DNA of 64,000 nucleotides from contig NZ_LT800494.1 of the NCBI RefSeq assembly GCF_900166665.1, forward strand, positions 1,201,001-1,265,000. The letters are read 5' to 3'. The stretch comes from Cytobacillus gottheilii. Its GTDB lineage: Bacteria > Bacillota > Bacilli > Bacillales > Cytobacillaceae. The position numbers and the translations under genes are program-made. The notes under the pieces were generated by a model that saw only the letters and a program-made list of their open reading frames with translations, was not told the DNA's origin and did not search any database. This document shows positions 34,837-42,732 of this stretch, in pieces; position 1 is the stretch's first letter, and the number at the start of each line of letters is the position of its first letter.

Positions 34837-35000
34837 GTTTTGATTAAAATTCGAACTCCTTGATAGCTTTTCTCATTTTATATTTAATATAACACAGGAC
34901 GATGTAGCAGAATTTCAAGAAATACTTTTCCGTGGCGACACAAATGCAAATTAATTGTTCGAGGATTATAAAATATACGCCAATGGCGGTGCACTGACGT

Positions 35001-35210
35001 TTAGTGATGTTCTGACATATATTCAACTTGCAGCTTCTTAATTGCTTTAGCACGTTGTTCCGCTTTTTCCGCAGCAATTTCTTCTCGTTCATGTTCCACT
35101 TCATCGTAAGGAAAGGCAGCCATCCAAAACATAAAAAGAAATATGCCTAATAACAGAAACACACCGAATCCCAAAGTAATCGTTTTTGCTTGATTTTTAT
35201 TCAATGTCAT
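35001..35210 (-). CDS. Small single-span membrane protein of the tRNA islet
   Basis: A 69-residue protein with one hydrophobic segment (about 10-31, TLGFGVFLLLGIFLFMFW) followed by a charged, Glu/Lys/Ala-rich helical tail. I do not recognise the family. ATG 35210 has GAGGAG upstream. The first codons overlap the end of the DUF6241-like gene by 14 bases, so the two are coupled. Only remnants of mobile DNA surround it. Confidence 0.65.
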   Translation of the reverse strand: MTLNKNQAKTITLGFGVFLLLGIFLFMFWMAAFPYDEVEHEREEIAAEKAEQRAKAIKKLQVEYMSEHH

Positions 35211-35718
35211 AATGCTCCTCAATAAAGGCTTTTTCTTCTTCAACCGATAAAATGCCAGTTGCTTTACCAATTGTCCCTCCCTGAAGATCCCAAATAGCAT
35301 TATGGTCATGGTCGACTCGTGAAAAATCATTGTTGGCCCAGCGATTTAGAATATCAAGATAAAGTCCTTTTTCTTCGTATTCGTTGGCTTCCACAACAGC
35401 TTTCAATCTGTTTACTCGTTCGGCAGTTAAAGGAATAAAACCCCATTTATCTTCGGCTCGCGTCTTTTGGTGTGACATGCCATGTATAGCGTTTTGTACT
35501 GCATATTCGGTAATATCAGATGGAAATTCATCTTCAACAGGTTCTGCATGGGTTTCTTTTATTTCGATGGTTTTACCTTCATCATTTACTGAAACAGTTT
35601 CTTGTATTGATACGGACTCTTTAGACATGGATTGATATGTATAAATCGTAATTGCTCCAACAATGGCTAAGGAGCCAATTGCTGTTATTATGGTAATCTT
35701 AAAAGCTTTATTTTTCAT
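35197..35718 (-). CDS. DUF6241-like membrane-anchored protein of the tRNA islet
   Basis: A 173-residue protein with an N-terminal transmembrane segment (about 8-28) and an extracellular part carrying AVQNAIHGMSHQKTRAEDKWGF and a C-terminal ILSVEEEKAFIEEHY. It resembles the DUF6241 proteins found in scattered Bacillus genomes; this is memory-based. The function is unknown. ATG 35718 follows AAAGGAG. It overlaps the small membrane protein gene downstream. The remnants just upstream, in the same direction, suggest a once larger operon. Confidence 0.65.
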   Translation of the reverse strand: MKNKAFKITIITAIGSLAIVGAITIYTYQSMSKESVSIQETVSVNDEGKTIEIKETHAEPVEDEFPSDITEYAVQNAIHGMSHQKTRAEDKWGFIPLTAERVNRLKAVVEANEYEEKGLYLDILNRWANNDFSRVDHDHNAIWDLQGGTIGKATGILSVEEEKAFIEEHYDIE

Positions 35719-36099
35719 CTATATACTCCTTTCCAGTCAGCTCGACAATATCCTTGTTTAGTTTCGGCGTGTCCTCAAAGGCATATACCTTTGCCATCGT
35801 TCATCATCTCGATTCCTGGTGCTGTATCGGAAATTGTTGTTCCTTCTCACAAGTTCCGCGAATAATGATTTCTTATATATCATTTTAACTGGAAAGTCTC
35901 TTCCTGTTAAATCCCATAAGGTAATAACTTGTCATTTATCTCGTCAATCCATTCAGGTTCTGTACAGTTGCTTTCATGTTAATGTGTTAGGTTAATAGTA
36001 TAAATTTCGTATACTTGTTTCATTGGTAATATCATCAAATGCTACCCCATTTTCCAATCTTAAGGATTTCCATCATAATAAATCCCATACATACTTCAT
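35708..36099 (-). pseudogene. Broken gene upstream of the DUF6241-like gene
   Basis: ATG 36099 has a good ribosome site (AGGAG) but reaches a TGA after eight codons. Reading past it, the frame continues (ENGVAFDDITNETSIRNLYY) to a TAA. Other frames carry protein-like stretches: TEPEWIDEINDKLLPYG, RDFPVKMIYKKSLFAELV, and finally AKVYAFEDTPKLNKDIVEL, whose stop overlaps the next gene start. A nonsense change and several frameshifts explain this best. The ancestral function is not recognisable. Confidence 0.6.
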
Positions 36100-36232
36100 T
36101 CTGCCAACTCCTAAATTTTAGTATTTACTTCATTATAATGGGTGAAAAATTGGCAGCATAGGGAAAATCGAAATCTATTGTTCAAGATTTGCTTATCAAG
36201 TTAATAGTTTTATTCAGATTCGAAGTACCTTC

Positions 36233-36260
36233 GGTAGTTCGAATCTCTCTTGTGACATCA
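36233..36260 (+). repeat. Degraded duplicate of the tRNA-Arg 3' end (possible attachment site)
   Basis: 24 of 28 bases match the tRNA-Arg T-arm/acceptor end at 34672-34699, including a 14-base exact core AGTTCGAATCTCTC. Such duplications mark the far end of elements that integrate at tRNA genes. No integrase gene remains between the two copies. The rest of the gap to the next gene (36261-36575) is AT-rich and I see no gene in it. Confidence 0.65.
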
Positions 36261-36575
36261 TAAGGTTTGCGTATAAGTAGGTTACTGTGAAGAGCGCTTT
36301 AAAACGTGGTTAAATTCGATGTTTTTTTATTTAGTGAGGAAGTTCAGAAAAAATCCATAGGAACAGATAGAACATGAAACTTTCTCACACTATTTTATAC
36401 TTTCGCCGATTTAATAGGCATCACAGTATTTTTCATCTCCTGCAGGCAACTCTTTAACTACTTCTATCCAGCTTTTGTAATGTAAATTTCATATTTTTGT
36501 AAAATTTATGAAACAATTCTATCTCTTAATCGTCTAATTATTATGACAGATTATTTTAATAGAAATGAGGAGATT

Positions 36576-37613
36576 ATGTTGAACAAGTTGGCGAAACCCA
36601 TATTACTGGCTTTATCGTTTTTGTTTATTTTTATTATATTGGCTGGCATTCATGCGAGTAGCGCAGAAGCAGAACAGCATGAATCTGGAAAATGGGAAAT
36701 GAATAATGGATCATGGTATTGGTATTACACAGCAGATGAACATCCTAGTAAAGACTGGGAGAGAATCAACAACAAGTGGTACTACTTTGATTCCTTAGGT
36801 AGGATGCAAACAGGCTGGGTTAACGACAATGGCACTTGGTATTATCTAAATTCAAACGGGGACATGGCTACTGGCTGGAAGCAAGTAAATGACAGATGGT
36901 ACTATTTAAATGTTTATGGTGCCATGCAGACAGGCTGGATAAAAGATCACGGAAAATGGTATTACTTATTGGAAAGTGGTGCAATGCGAACTGGCTGGTT
37001 GAAAGAAAATAGTACATGGTATTACTTAAATCCAAACGGAGACATGGCTACTGGCTGGAAACTTGTAGAGGGAAACTGGTATTATCTTTATGAAAACGGT
37101 AGAATGGCAACAGGCTGGGTCTATGATTGGTATGATTGGTATTATTTAAATGAAGATGGTGAAATGCATATTGGCTGGAAAAAGATAAATGGAAATTGGT
37201 ATCATTTTAGTGAAGATGTAGGTAGTATGACTGATTCTAGCCTTGTAGATGGGTATTATTTAAATTATGAAGGCAGTATGGCTTATCCAGGGAATAAATA
37301 TAACGAAGGACTAGCCAAGCAAATGTTATCCAAGGTGAATGTAGGGCAAACTAGACAAAAAGTGCTTGATAACTTTGGCGATCAATATTCGACTTATCAT
37401 ACAGATTGGTCTTGGGAATATAATTTTGTTGTATCAAAAGATGGTAAAGCTATCCCTATAGTGGAGGGTTTTTCTCATTTTCTACCAAACAATTTAGGGG
37501 GAGGCTTTGTAGATTTGACGATAAATTTTTATTTTGGTGATGGAGATAAAGTAAAAGAGATTACGATAATGTATTTTGATGAAAATCATAAATTTAAAAC
37601 ATACTCTAAATAG
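36576..37613 (+). CDS. Secreted choline-binding-type (CW_binding) repeat protein
   Basis: A 345-residue secreted protein. The signal peptide (hydrophobic to about 28, cleavage near SSAEA) is followed by eight to ten repeats of about 20 residues with the pattern GWxxxxGxWYYLxxxGxMxT, the beta-hairpin module of choline-binding proteins and clostridial toxins. The last 100 residues leave the repeat and form a separate domain (QMLSKVNVGQTRQKVLDNFG ... KVKEITIMYF), which may be a BamE/SmpA-like fold. No catalytic domain is visible. ATG 36576 or TTG 36579 both follow GAGGAG. It probably binds the cell surface. Confidence 0.8.
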   Translation: MLNKLAKPILLALSFLFIFIILAGIHASSAEAEQHESGKWEMNNGSWYWYYTADEHPSKDWERINNKWYYFDSLGRMQTGWVNDNGTWYYLNSNGDMATGWKQVNDRWYYLNVYGAMQTGWIKDHGKWYYLLESGAMRTGWLKENSTWYYLNPNGDMATGWKLVEGNWYYLYENGRMATGWVYDWYDWYYLNEDGEMHIGWKKINGNWYHFSEDVGSMTDSSLVDGYYLNYEGSMAYPGNKYNEGLAKQMLSKVNVGQTRQKVLDNFGDQYSTYHTDWSWEYNFVVSKDGKAIPIVEGFSHFLPNNLGGGFVDLTINFYFGDGDKVKEITIMYFDENHKFKTYSK

Positions 37614-37804
37614 TAAGACCATAATAAGAAGACCTTCCGTTTTGGGGGCTAAGTTTTTAACATTTTCTTGGTGTACTGGAAGCGTAAAAGGGAATAGTTA
37701 GGGCGTTAGGAACCTTTTTAGTGGAGCCAGATACTCTGATTGTTGTTAAATAACATAAGTGTGTTTTTTGTTTGATATCATGTAGTTATTAATAATCCAA
37801 TATA

Positions 37805-37828
37805 AAAGACCGCCTCTCAGCGGTCTTT
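37805..37828. terminator. Bidirectional terminator between convergent genes
   Basis: AAAGACCGC pairs with GCGGTCTTT around a six-base loop, with A/T flanks. It ends the CW-repeat gene and the convergent RsbR-like gene. Confidence 0.75.
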
Positions 37829-37833
37829 ATTGT

Positions 37834-38655
37834 TTAAAGATATTCCCTCAATGTATCCTGAAGCGTTCCTCTTGTATCTGCATCTTTATCGAAGCGGATT
37901 CCCGCATGTACCATTCGTCTTACTAGGTCCGGGCGTAAACCAGTCAGCACGGCTTTACATCCCATCATGGCAATGCCAGCTAATATTTTCTCAAATTGAT
38001 CTATAACATCCATTTCCATCAAGGCAACGCCTGAAAGATCCAGGATGAGGGTCTGGATTCTCGAGTTTGCAATTTCATTTAGAACCTTTTCCTCAATGAT
38101 CCGCACTCTATAAGAATCAATTGTTCCAATGAGAGGAAGAACAGAAACATGTTCTCTAACAGGAATGATCGGAACAGATAAATGTTCGACCATATTTCTC
38201 TGCTTTTGCAGCATTTCATCTTTGTAGGATGAATAGTTAAGAAAAAAGGTGTTGAGGAACTGGTCGATTCGATCGTTTATAAGCTTTTCTAATTCATAGA
38301 AATCATCTCGATCTATTGTCATCTGTTTAATAGCATCCAGTTTGTTTATGGATAGCCATAATGTTCTTCTTATTGCCTGTACCCATTCTAGTTTTAACGA
38401 AAGGGTTAAAGAGTGAGATGCCCACGCAATGCCTTCTTGCTTTGCGAAGGCGGTTAATTCCTCATCTCTTTGTTCAAGAACACACGTGATGAGCTTCCTT
38501 GCATTTTTTAATAAATCGATGTTTCCTGTATTTAAGATGTCTTTTATTTTCGTAGACACGTTTACAGCTTCAGATAAAAGCTGCTCCTCAAACTTATTAC
38601 CATTTTCTTGTATAAATGATTGTACTTCTTTACTGATGTTTGACATTAATTCCAC
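37834..38655 (-). CDS. RsbR-like STAS-domain protein
   Basis: A 273-residue protein with a helical N-terminal sensor half (about 1-150, globin-like in RsbR proteins) and a C-terminal STAS domain (about 160-270: IPVREHVSVLPLIGTIDSYR, LILDLSGVALMEM, LTGLRPDL, TRGTLQDTLREYL). RsbR paralogues form the stressosome controlling sigma-B. The two phospho-acceptor threonines of RsbRA appear to be Met and Arg here, so normal RsbT phosphorylation seems impossible. GTG 38655 is eight bases after GGAGGAGG. No rsbS, rsbT or sigB is nearby. Confidence 0.85.
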   Translation of the reverse strand: MELMSNISKEVQSFIQENGNKFEEQLLSEAVNVSTKIKDILNTGNIDLLKNARKLITCVLEQRDEELTAFAKQEGIAWASHSLTLSLKLEWVQAIRRTLWLSINKLDAIKQMTIDRDDFYELEKLINDRIDQFLNTFFLNYSSYKDEMLQKQRNMVEHLSVPIIPVREHVSVLPLIGTIDSYRVRIIEEKVLNEIANSRIQTLILDLSGVALMEMDVIDQFEKILAGIAMMGCKAVLTGLRPDLVRRMVHAGIRFDKDADTRGTLQDTLREYL

Positions 38656-39105
38656 CGAAAAGTCCTCCTCCAGTTCTTGTGCAAATAATATTACAAAAAT
38701 CCCAATTAGTTGAAGTTTTTGCTTATGTTAGTGTCTTTATATAAGGATTTGGCCAATGCACTCCGTTATGAAGGTAAAATTACTATTGCGTTATATAAGA
38801 TTGGTATTATTTCATTTTCATTAAACTATTCTATGTAATTTGCCGGAAGTACGTGGATCCATTCCTTGCACAAAGACACAACATTATCATTTACCCTAAT
38901 TAAAATAATTTAAACATATAATTAACATTTACACTGTGAAAAAATTAGAAACCTATTACCTCACTTACCAAAGCAGCTGTTTACGATTTGATTATACCAA
39001 ATATTTGAATTTATTAAATGATTTTACGCATTTATTTTGATTAAACAGGAGCTTGAACAATTTGAATAGAATATTATTAAGACGTTATAAGAAAAGGTGA
39101 TACAA
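38656..39105. other. Intergenic region without recognisable gene
   Basis: A 450-base AT-rich gap between the divergent RsbR-like and nucleotidyltransferase genes. It must hold both promoters, but I found no convincing pair of -35/-10 elements, no repeat and no terminator. Confidence 0.5.
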
Positions 39106-39681
39106 ATGATTAAAACAGAAGAAGACATTATTGAACTGATCCGGGAAGATCCCTGGATGATGAATCTGCTAAGAGCGGTTCAATCCCTGCATTTGCCTGA
39201 TTGGTGGATTTGTGCTGGATTTGTGCGCTCAAAAATATGGGATACATTACATACCTTTAAAGAGAGAACAGCACTGCCTGATATTGATGTGATCTACTAT
39301 AATCCATCTAATATAGATGAATCCGAAGAAAAAGAATTGGAGAGTAAGCTAAGCAATCTTGTTGCGGAAATACCTTGGTCAGTTAAGAACCAGGCAAGAA
39401 TGCATGTGAAAAATAATATGCAGCCCTATACATCATCAACAGATGGCATTTCCAAGTTTCCTGAAACGGTAACAGCTTTAGGTGTTAAGTTAGACGAGAA
39501 AGACAATCTATTATTAACAGCGCCATGGGGAATTGAAGATGTATTGAACTTAAAAGTAAGGCCAACTCCCTATTATTTGGAGGAAAATGAGAGAATGGCC
39601 ATTTATAATGATCGAATGAGAAAGAAGCATTGGAATTCTATATGGGAGAAGGTAGAGGTTTGTGGAAATGAATATAAATGA
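39106..39681 (+). CDS. Nucleotidyltransferase-like protein (COG3575/DUF925 type)
   Basis: A 191-residue protein resembling the NTP_transf_6 family. WWICAGFVRSKIWD carries the G-x-V-R segment and ALPDIDVIYYN supplies the DxD metal site of polymerase-beta-like nucleotidyltransferases. The C-terminus has the family APWGIEDVLNLKVRPTP. The substrate is unknown. ATG 39106 is preferred to GTG 39097 because AAAAGGTG lies just upstream. The last 14 bases overlap the next gene, which implies coupled expression. Confidence 0.75.
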   Translation: MIKTEEDIIELIREDPWMMNLLRAVQSLHLPDWWICAGFVRSKIWDTLHTFKERTALPDIDVIYYNPSNIDESEEKELESKLSNLVAEIPWSVKNQARMHVKNNMQPYTSSTDGISKFPETVTALGVKLDEKDNLLLTAPWGIEDVLNLKVRPTPYYLEENERMAIYNDRMRKKHWNSIWEKVEVCGNEYK

Positions 39682-40864
39682 GTCTAATGTTTTTGAAAGA
39701 ATAGCAGAAAACGCAAATTTATATTGGCCCGAATTTCAATTAGTCGCAGTGGCTTTGTATGATCAAAATGGTGTGTATTTATACAACCATCCAAAATTTT
39801 TATCTACAGATAAGCCTTATTCGTTTTTGAAATGGAATAATGAATTCAATGGGATCAATACGTTAATCTTATACGAGGGTTATCCTACTGCAATTGTAAA
39901 CTTAGATTATTATAATGAAATGGAAAGTGTCTATTCTATTATGGTGCATGAGCTTTTTCATGGGTTTCAGTACCTAAAAGAAGAGAATCGCTTTCCGGAT
40001 GAGTTAGCAGGCATGAATTATCCAATGAAAAAGGAAAATATTGAATTGCGTAATAGAGAAAGGAGATATCTATACCAAGCAGGTATCTCAACGCGCAGAG
40101 AAGAAAAGCTTGATAATATGAAGAAATTTGTTGAATTAAGGGAAAGCAGGCGTAAATTCATAGATCAATATCTAGATTTCGAGCTTTTCGTTGAAACAGT
40201 AGAAGGACCAGCTTTTTATGTTGAGTTTCAAGCTTGCCTGCATAATAGCAATCATTCATACGAAGAATTGTTAGAAACATTTAGCAAAGGATTAATAGAA
40301 AATAAAGAATCCTCTCAATTTCTCAGAAGAAGCTGCTATCGTTCTGGATTTGTTATTTGCTGTCTGCTGGATGAGTTTTTTTCTGATTGGAAAGAAGGTT
40401 TTTTTACTGAAGAAATGACACTTTATGATATTTTAAAGGAAAAAGTTAAGCATCAATATAATGAGATAAAACATTTCGATATCAGCAGCGAAACTACTGC
40501 TATCATAGAGGAAATTAACAGTGAACGAAAAGACATGTTTACACAATTTGAACATAAAGAAGGGTACCATCTTTACCTTATTGGCGATATGGAGAGAGCA
40601 GCGTTTGACCCAATGAACGCTTTGGTAGGGAAACAGAGGGAAATGCATCAAAACTTTATAAAAATTCTTTTGAACGGCAGGGAATATGTAATTAATCAGC
40701 CTGTCATTGCATACTATAATTCTTTTAATAAACTTGATAAGCTCCATATTGTGCTGCCAGACAAACCAGTTAATAAGAATGGGAATGTTTCAATAATTGG
40801 GATTGGTGATATGAAAGGCAAACTATCTGAAAAAGATGGATCCTACTATTTTAGGGCAGACTGA
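39668..40864 (+). CDS. Putative zinc metallopeptidase-like protein (HExxH)
   Basis: A 398-residue soluble protein with HELFHGFQY at about residues 98-106, a classic HExxH zinc site. About 80 residues later ETVEGPAFYVEFQ could give the third, glutamate ligand in gluzincin style. The C-terminal third (EHKEGYHLYLIGDMERAAFD onward) looks like a separate beta-rich domain. There is no signal peptide. I do not recognise the family. ATG 39668 was chosen over GTG 39662 by ribosome-site distance. It overlaps the nucleotidyltransferase gene by 14 bases, so the pair probably works together. Confidence 0.7.
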   Translation: MNINESNVFERIAENANLYWPEFQLVAVALYDQNGVYLYNHPKFLSTDKPYSFLKWNNEFNGINTLILYEGYPTAIVNLDYYNEMESVYSIMVHELFHGFQYLKEENRFPDELAGMNYPMKKENIELRNRERRYLYQAGISTRREEKLDNMKKFVELRESRRKFIDQYLDFELFVETVEGPAFYVEFQACLHNSNHSYEELLETFSKGLIENKESSQFLRRSCYRSGFVICCLLDEFFSDWKEGFFTEEMTLYDILKEKVKHQYNEIKHFDISSETTAIIEEINSERKDMFTQFEHKEGYHLYLIGDMERAAFDPMNALVGKQREMHQNFIKILLNGREYVINQPVIAYYNSFNKLDKLHIVLPDKPVNKNGNVSIIGIGDMKGKLSEKDGSYYFRAD

Positions 40865-40954
40865 TAGAAATGTATAATTTCCTGCAGGGAGGTGAAATTA
40901 ATCGGCTAGAGAGAATTTAATTCATAAGGATACAGTCGCTAAAAGGTGTGCATT

Positions 40955-41267
40955 TGCAAAGTGCCCGTCGCCCCTAAAAAAGCAGTCTGAAGGGAACTAA
41001 CATACATGCAAAGTGCCCGTCGCCCCCCTAAAAAGCGTCCTAAAGGGTATATACAGGCTCGCAAAGTGCCCGTCGCCCCGCAAAAAGCAGCCTGAAGGGA
41101 ATTAACATACGTGCAAAGTGCCCGCCACCCCGCAAAAAGCGGTCTAAAGGGAACTAACATACGTGCAAAGTGCCCGCCACCCCTCCAAAAGCGAACTGAA
41201 GGGAACTAACACCCCTGCAAAGTGCCCGTCCCACCACAAAAAGCGGTCTTACGGGAATCTACCCACC
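40955..41267 (+). repeat. Tandem array, six copies of a 52-bp GC-rich unit
   Basis: Copies begin at 40955, 41007, 41060, 41112, 41164 and 41216, giving spacings of 52, 53, 52, 52 and 52. The shared core is TGCAAAGTGCCCGTCGCCCC, then AAAAAGCGGTCTGAAGGGAA and CTAACATACG. No unique spacers separate the copies, so it is not CRISPR. It lies between the HExxH gene and the convergent gene at 41304. Confidence 0.88.
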
Positions 41268-41303
41268 TGTATAACTGTTCCTTCAGCCTGAGACTTGATT
41301 CTT

Positions 41304-42059
41304 TTACATATTTCTATACAATTTTAGAACATCAACTAATATTTCACGGTTATATCCCGTCTTCCCAAATATTCTTTCACCCCATTCTTCTATGCTTCCT
41401 AGTGTTGGATCAGGAAACAAACCGTCATTTGTGCTTAAGAAACTCTTCCAATTATAAAACTCCCAATGAGCGATCTCTGACTTATAAGGAATTCTGCATT
41501 CTACTAGAGGTTTGGAACTGATTGCATTCTGGGAAAGTTCAGCAGCTTTTAAAAAGAAATCCATACCCACGGGTTTCGGATCAAAAACTTGTTTGGACGT
41601 TTTTCCGTTAGGACGATGATAGAGGATTTGAAATTCATCTTTGGCAGAGTGAACCTGCACTTGTGCGCCAGGAAAGAAACCAGACAGCCTTTCATTTGTA
41701 AAATCCTCACACTCTCCGTCTATTAAAATCGGAGTAATCCATTGATCGCCTAAATCACAGTAATATCTCTTTCCTTCCTCGCACACTGCGATGACAGCTG
41801 CATGAGCATCTTCCGTCATGAGCTGATCGCCGATTGGATAGGCGTGTACACCATCTTTTTTAAATTCATCTAAAAGCCAGATTGCAAGATCAAAACAATT
41901 CCCTGACATTCCATATTGCTCTCTATGCTCTTTCATAAGAGAAAGTGCTCGTTGTTTTTTGCTGCTTGCACTGTTATAAACCCATGCTTTTGTTAAAGTC
42001 TCCATAGGAAAGTCGTTAAATTTTTCCCATGTGGCTAATATACTTTGTGAAGCTTTCAT
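41304..42059 (-). CDS. Orphan protein with a possible Cys-His-Asp (transglutaminase/NAT-like) core
   Basis: A 251-residue soluble protein of no family I can name with confidence. YGMSGNCFDLAIWLLDEF, EDAHAAVIAVCE and YYCDLGDQWITPI place a Cys, a His and an Asp in the order and context of transglutaminase-like or arylamine N-acetyltransferase folds. The last 80 residues carry a FYNWKSFLSTNDGLFPDP segment. ATG 42059 follows GGAAGGTG; the longer TTG-started frame overlaps that site. A tandem repeat array lies directly downstream. It is transcribed away from the ilv-leu operon. Confidence 0.65.
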   Translation of the reverse strand: MKASQSILATWEKFNDFPMETLTKAWVYNSASSKKQRALSLMKEHREQYGMSGNCFDLAIWLLDEFKKDGVHAYPIGDQLMTEDAHAAVIAVCEEGKRYYCDLGDQWITPILIDGECEDFTNERLSGFFPGAQVQVHSAKDEFQILYHRPNGKTSKQVFDPKPVGMDFFLKAAELSQNAISSKPLVECRIPYKSEIAHWEFYNWKSFLSTNDGLFPDPTLGSIEEWGERIFGKTGYNREILVDVLKLYRNM

Positions 42060-42293
42060 TCGTTCACCTTCCCTCTTCAAGTAACAGATCTATATCTTAA
42101 TTAAGACTACCACCCAGTCATTAGAAATAAAATATATTTTTGGTAATTATTGAGAAAATATTGAAGCGTTAAGTTCAAAATTATAAATTTTTTACAAAAA
42201 ATTTTGTCCAACAGGAACGGCAAGGTAACAACAATGAAAGCGCATCCAATTAAATTGACTAATCAAAATTATCAAATAATTTAAAAAATGCTA

Positions 42294-42322
42294 TTGACGA
42301 TGCTGGTAAATGCGGGTAAGAT
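42294..42322 (+). promoter_or_regulatory. Promoter of the ilv-leu operon
   Basis: TTGACG (42294-42299) and TAAGAT (42317-42322) are 17 bases apart, followed by a T-box leader. The upstream sequence is very A/T-rich with AATTTT/AAAATT-like stretches that could hold CodY sites; none is clear by eye. Confidence 0.75.
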
Positions 42323-42439
42323 AGTCCTCAATAAAACAAATTACACAAATAACAAAATCACAGCAAGACGTTTTCACTTTGAAAAACTGTCATTTTTTTA
42401 ACCTAAAAATTTAACGGTTTAAAGTGTTGAATCGATAAA

Positions 42440-42704
42440 ATCAATGATGAGGACAAGTAATTTTATGAACAGGATTTTACAGAGAGCCGGGGATGCTGAA
42501 ATCCGGCAATCCAGCATAAAATGAACTCACCTCTGAGTGCGGGTCTGAACGTTTTAGTAAGTCCTGCCGGGTAGATGCACCCGTTATCAAACAAAATGAG
42601 AGCACGTTTTATACGTGAATCAGGGTGGTACCGTGGAACAGGTTTTCAAGCCTTTTCATCCCTTGTTTTCCAGAGATCTGGATAAGGGGATGGGAAGGCT
42701 TTTT
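42440..42704 (+). promoter_or_regulatory. Leucine T-box leader of the ilv-leu operon
   Basis: The leader starts with GATGAGGACAAGTA (42446 onward), typical of stem I. The specifier region reads GAACTCAC, giving CTC, a leucine codon. The T-box sequence AGGGTGGTACCGTGG lies at 42622-42636. The terminator pairs AAGCCTTTTCATCCC (42648-42662) with GGGATGGGAAGGCTT, then TTTTT. Uncharged tRNA-Leu should stabilise the antiterminator and allow transcription. Confidence 0.93.
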
Positions 42705-42732
42705 ATTTTTTAAAAGAGGAGGATTTTCATTC

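Noticed and set aside
36233..36260. Second tRNA gene
   Set aside because: Only the T-arm and part of the acceptor are recognisable. There is no anticodon arm or D-arm upstream.
40939..41160. Minus-strand ORF of 73 codons in the tandem array
   Set aside because: It arises from repeat units lacking stops. The 52-bp period changes frame at each unit, and it has no ribosome site.
40955..41267. CRISPR array
   Set aside because: The 52-bp units follow each other with no unique spacers and no cas genes are nearby. It is a plain tandem repeat.
42625..42732. N-terminal extension of IlvB
   Set aside because: The extension would be encoded by the T-box terminator. The conserved start with GAGGAGG is ATG 42733.
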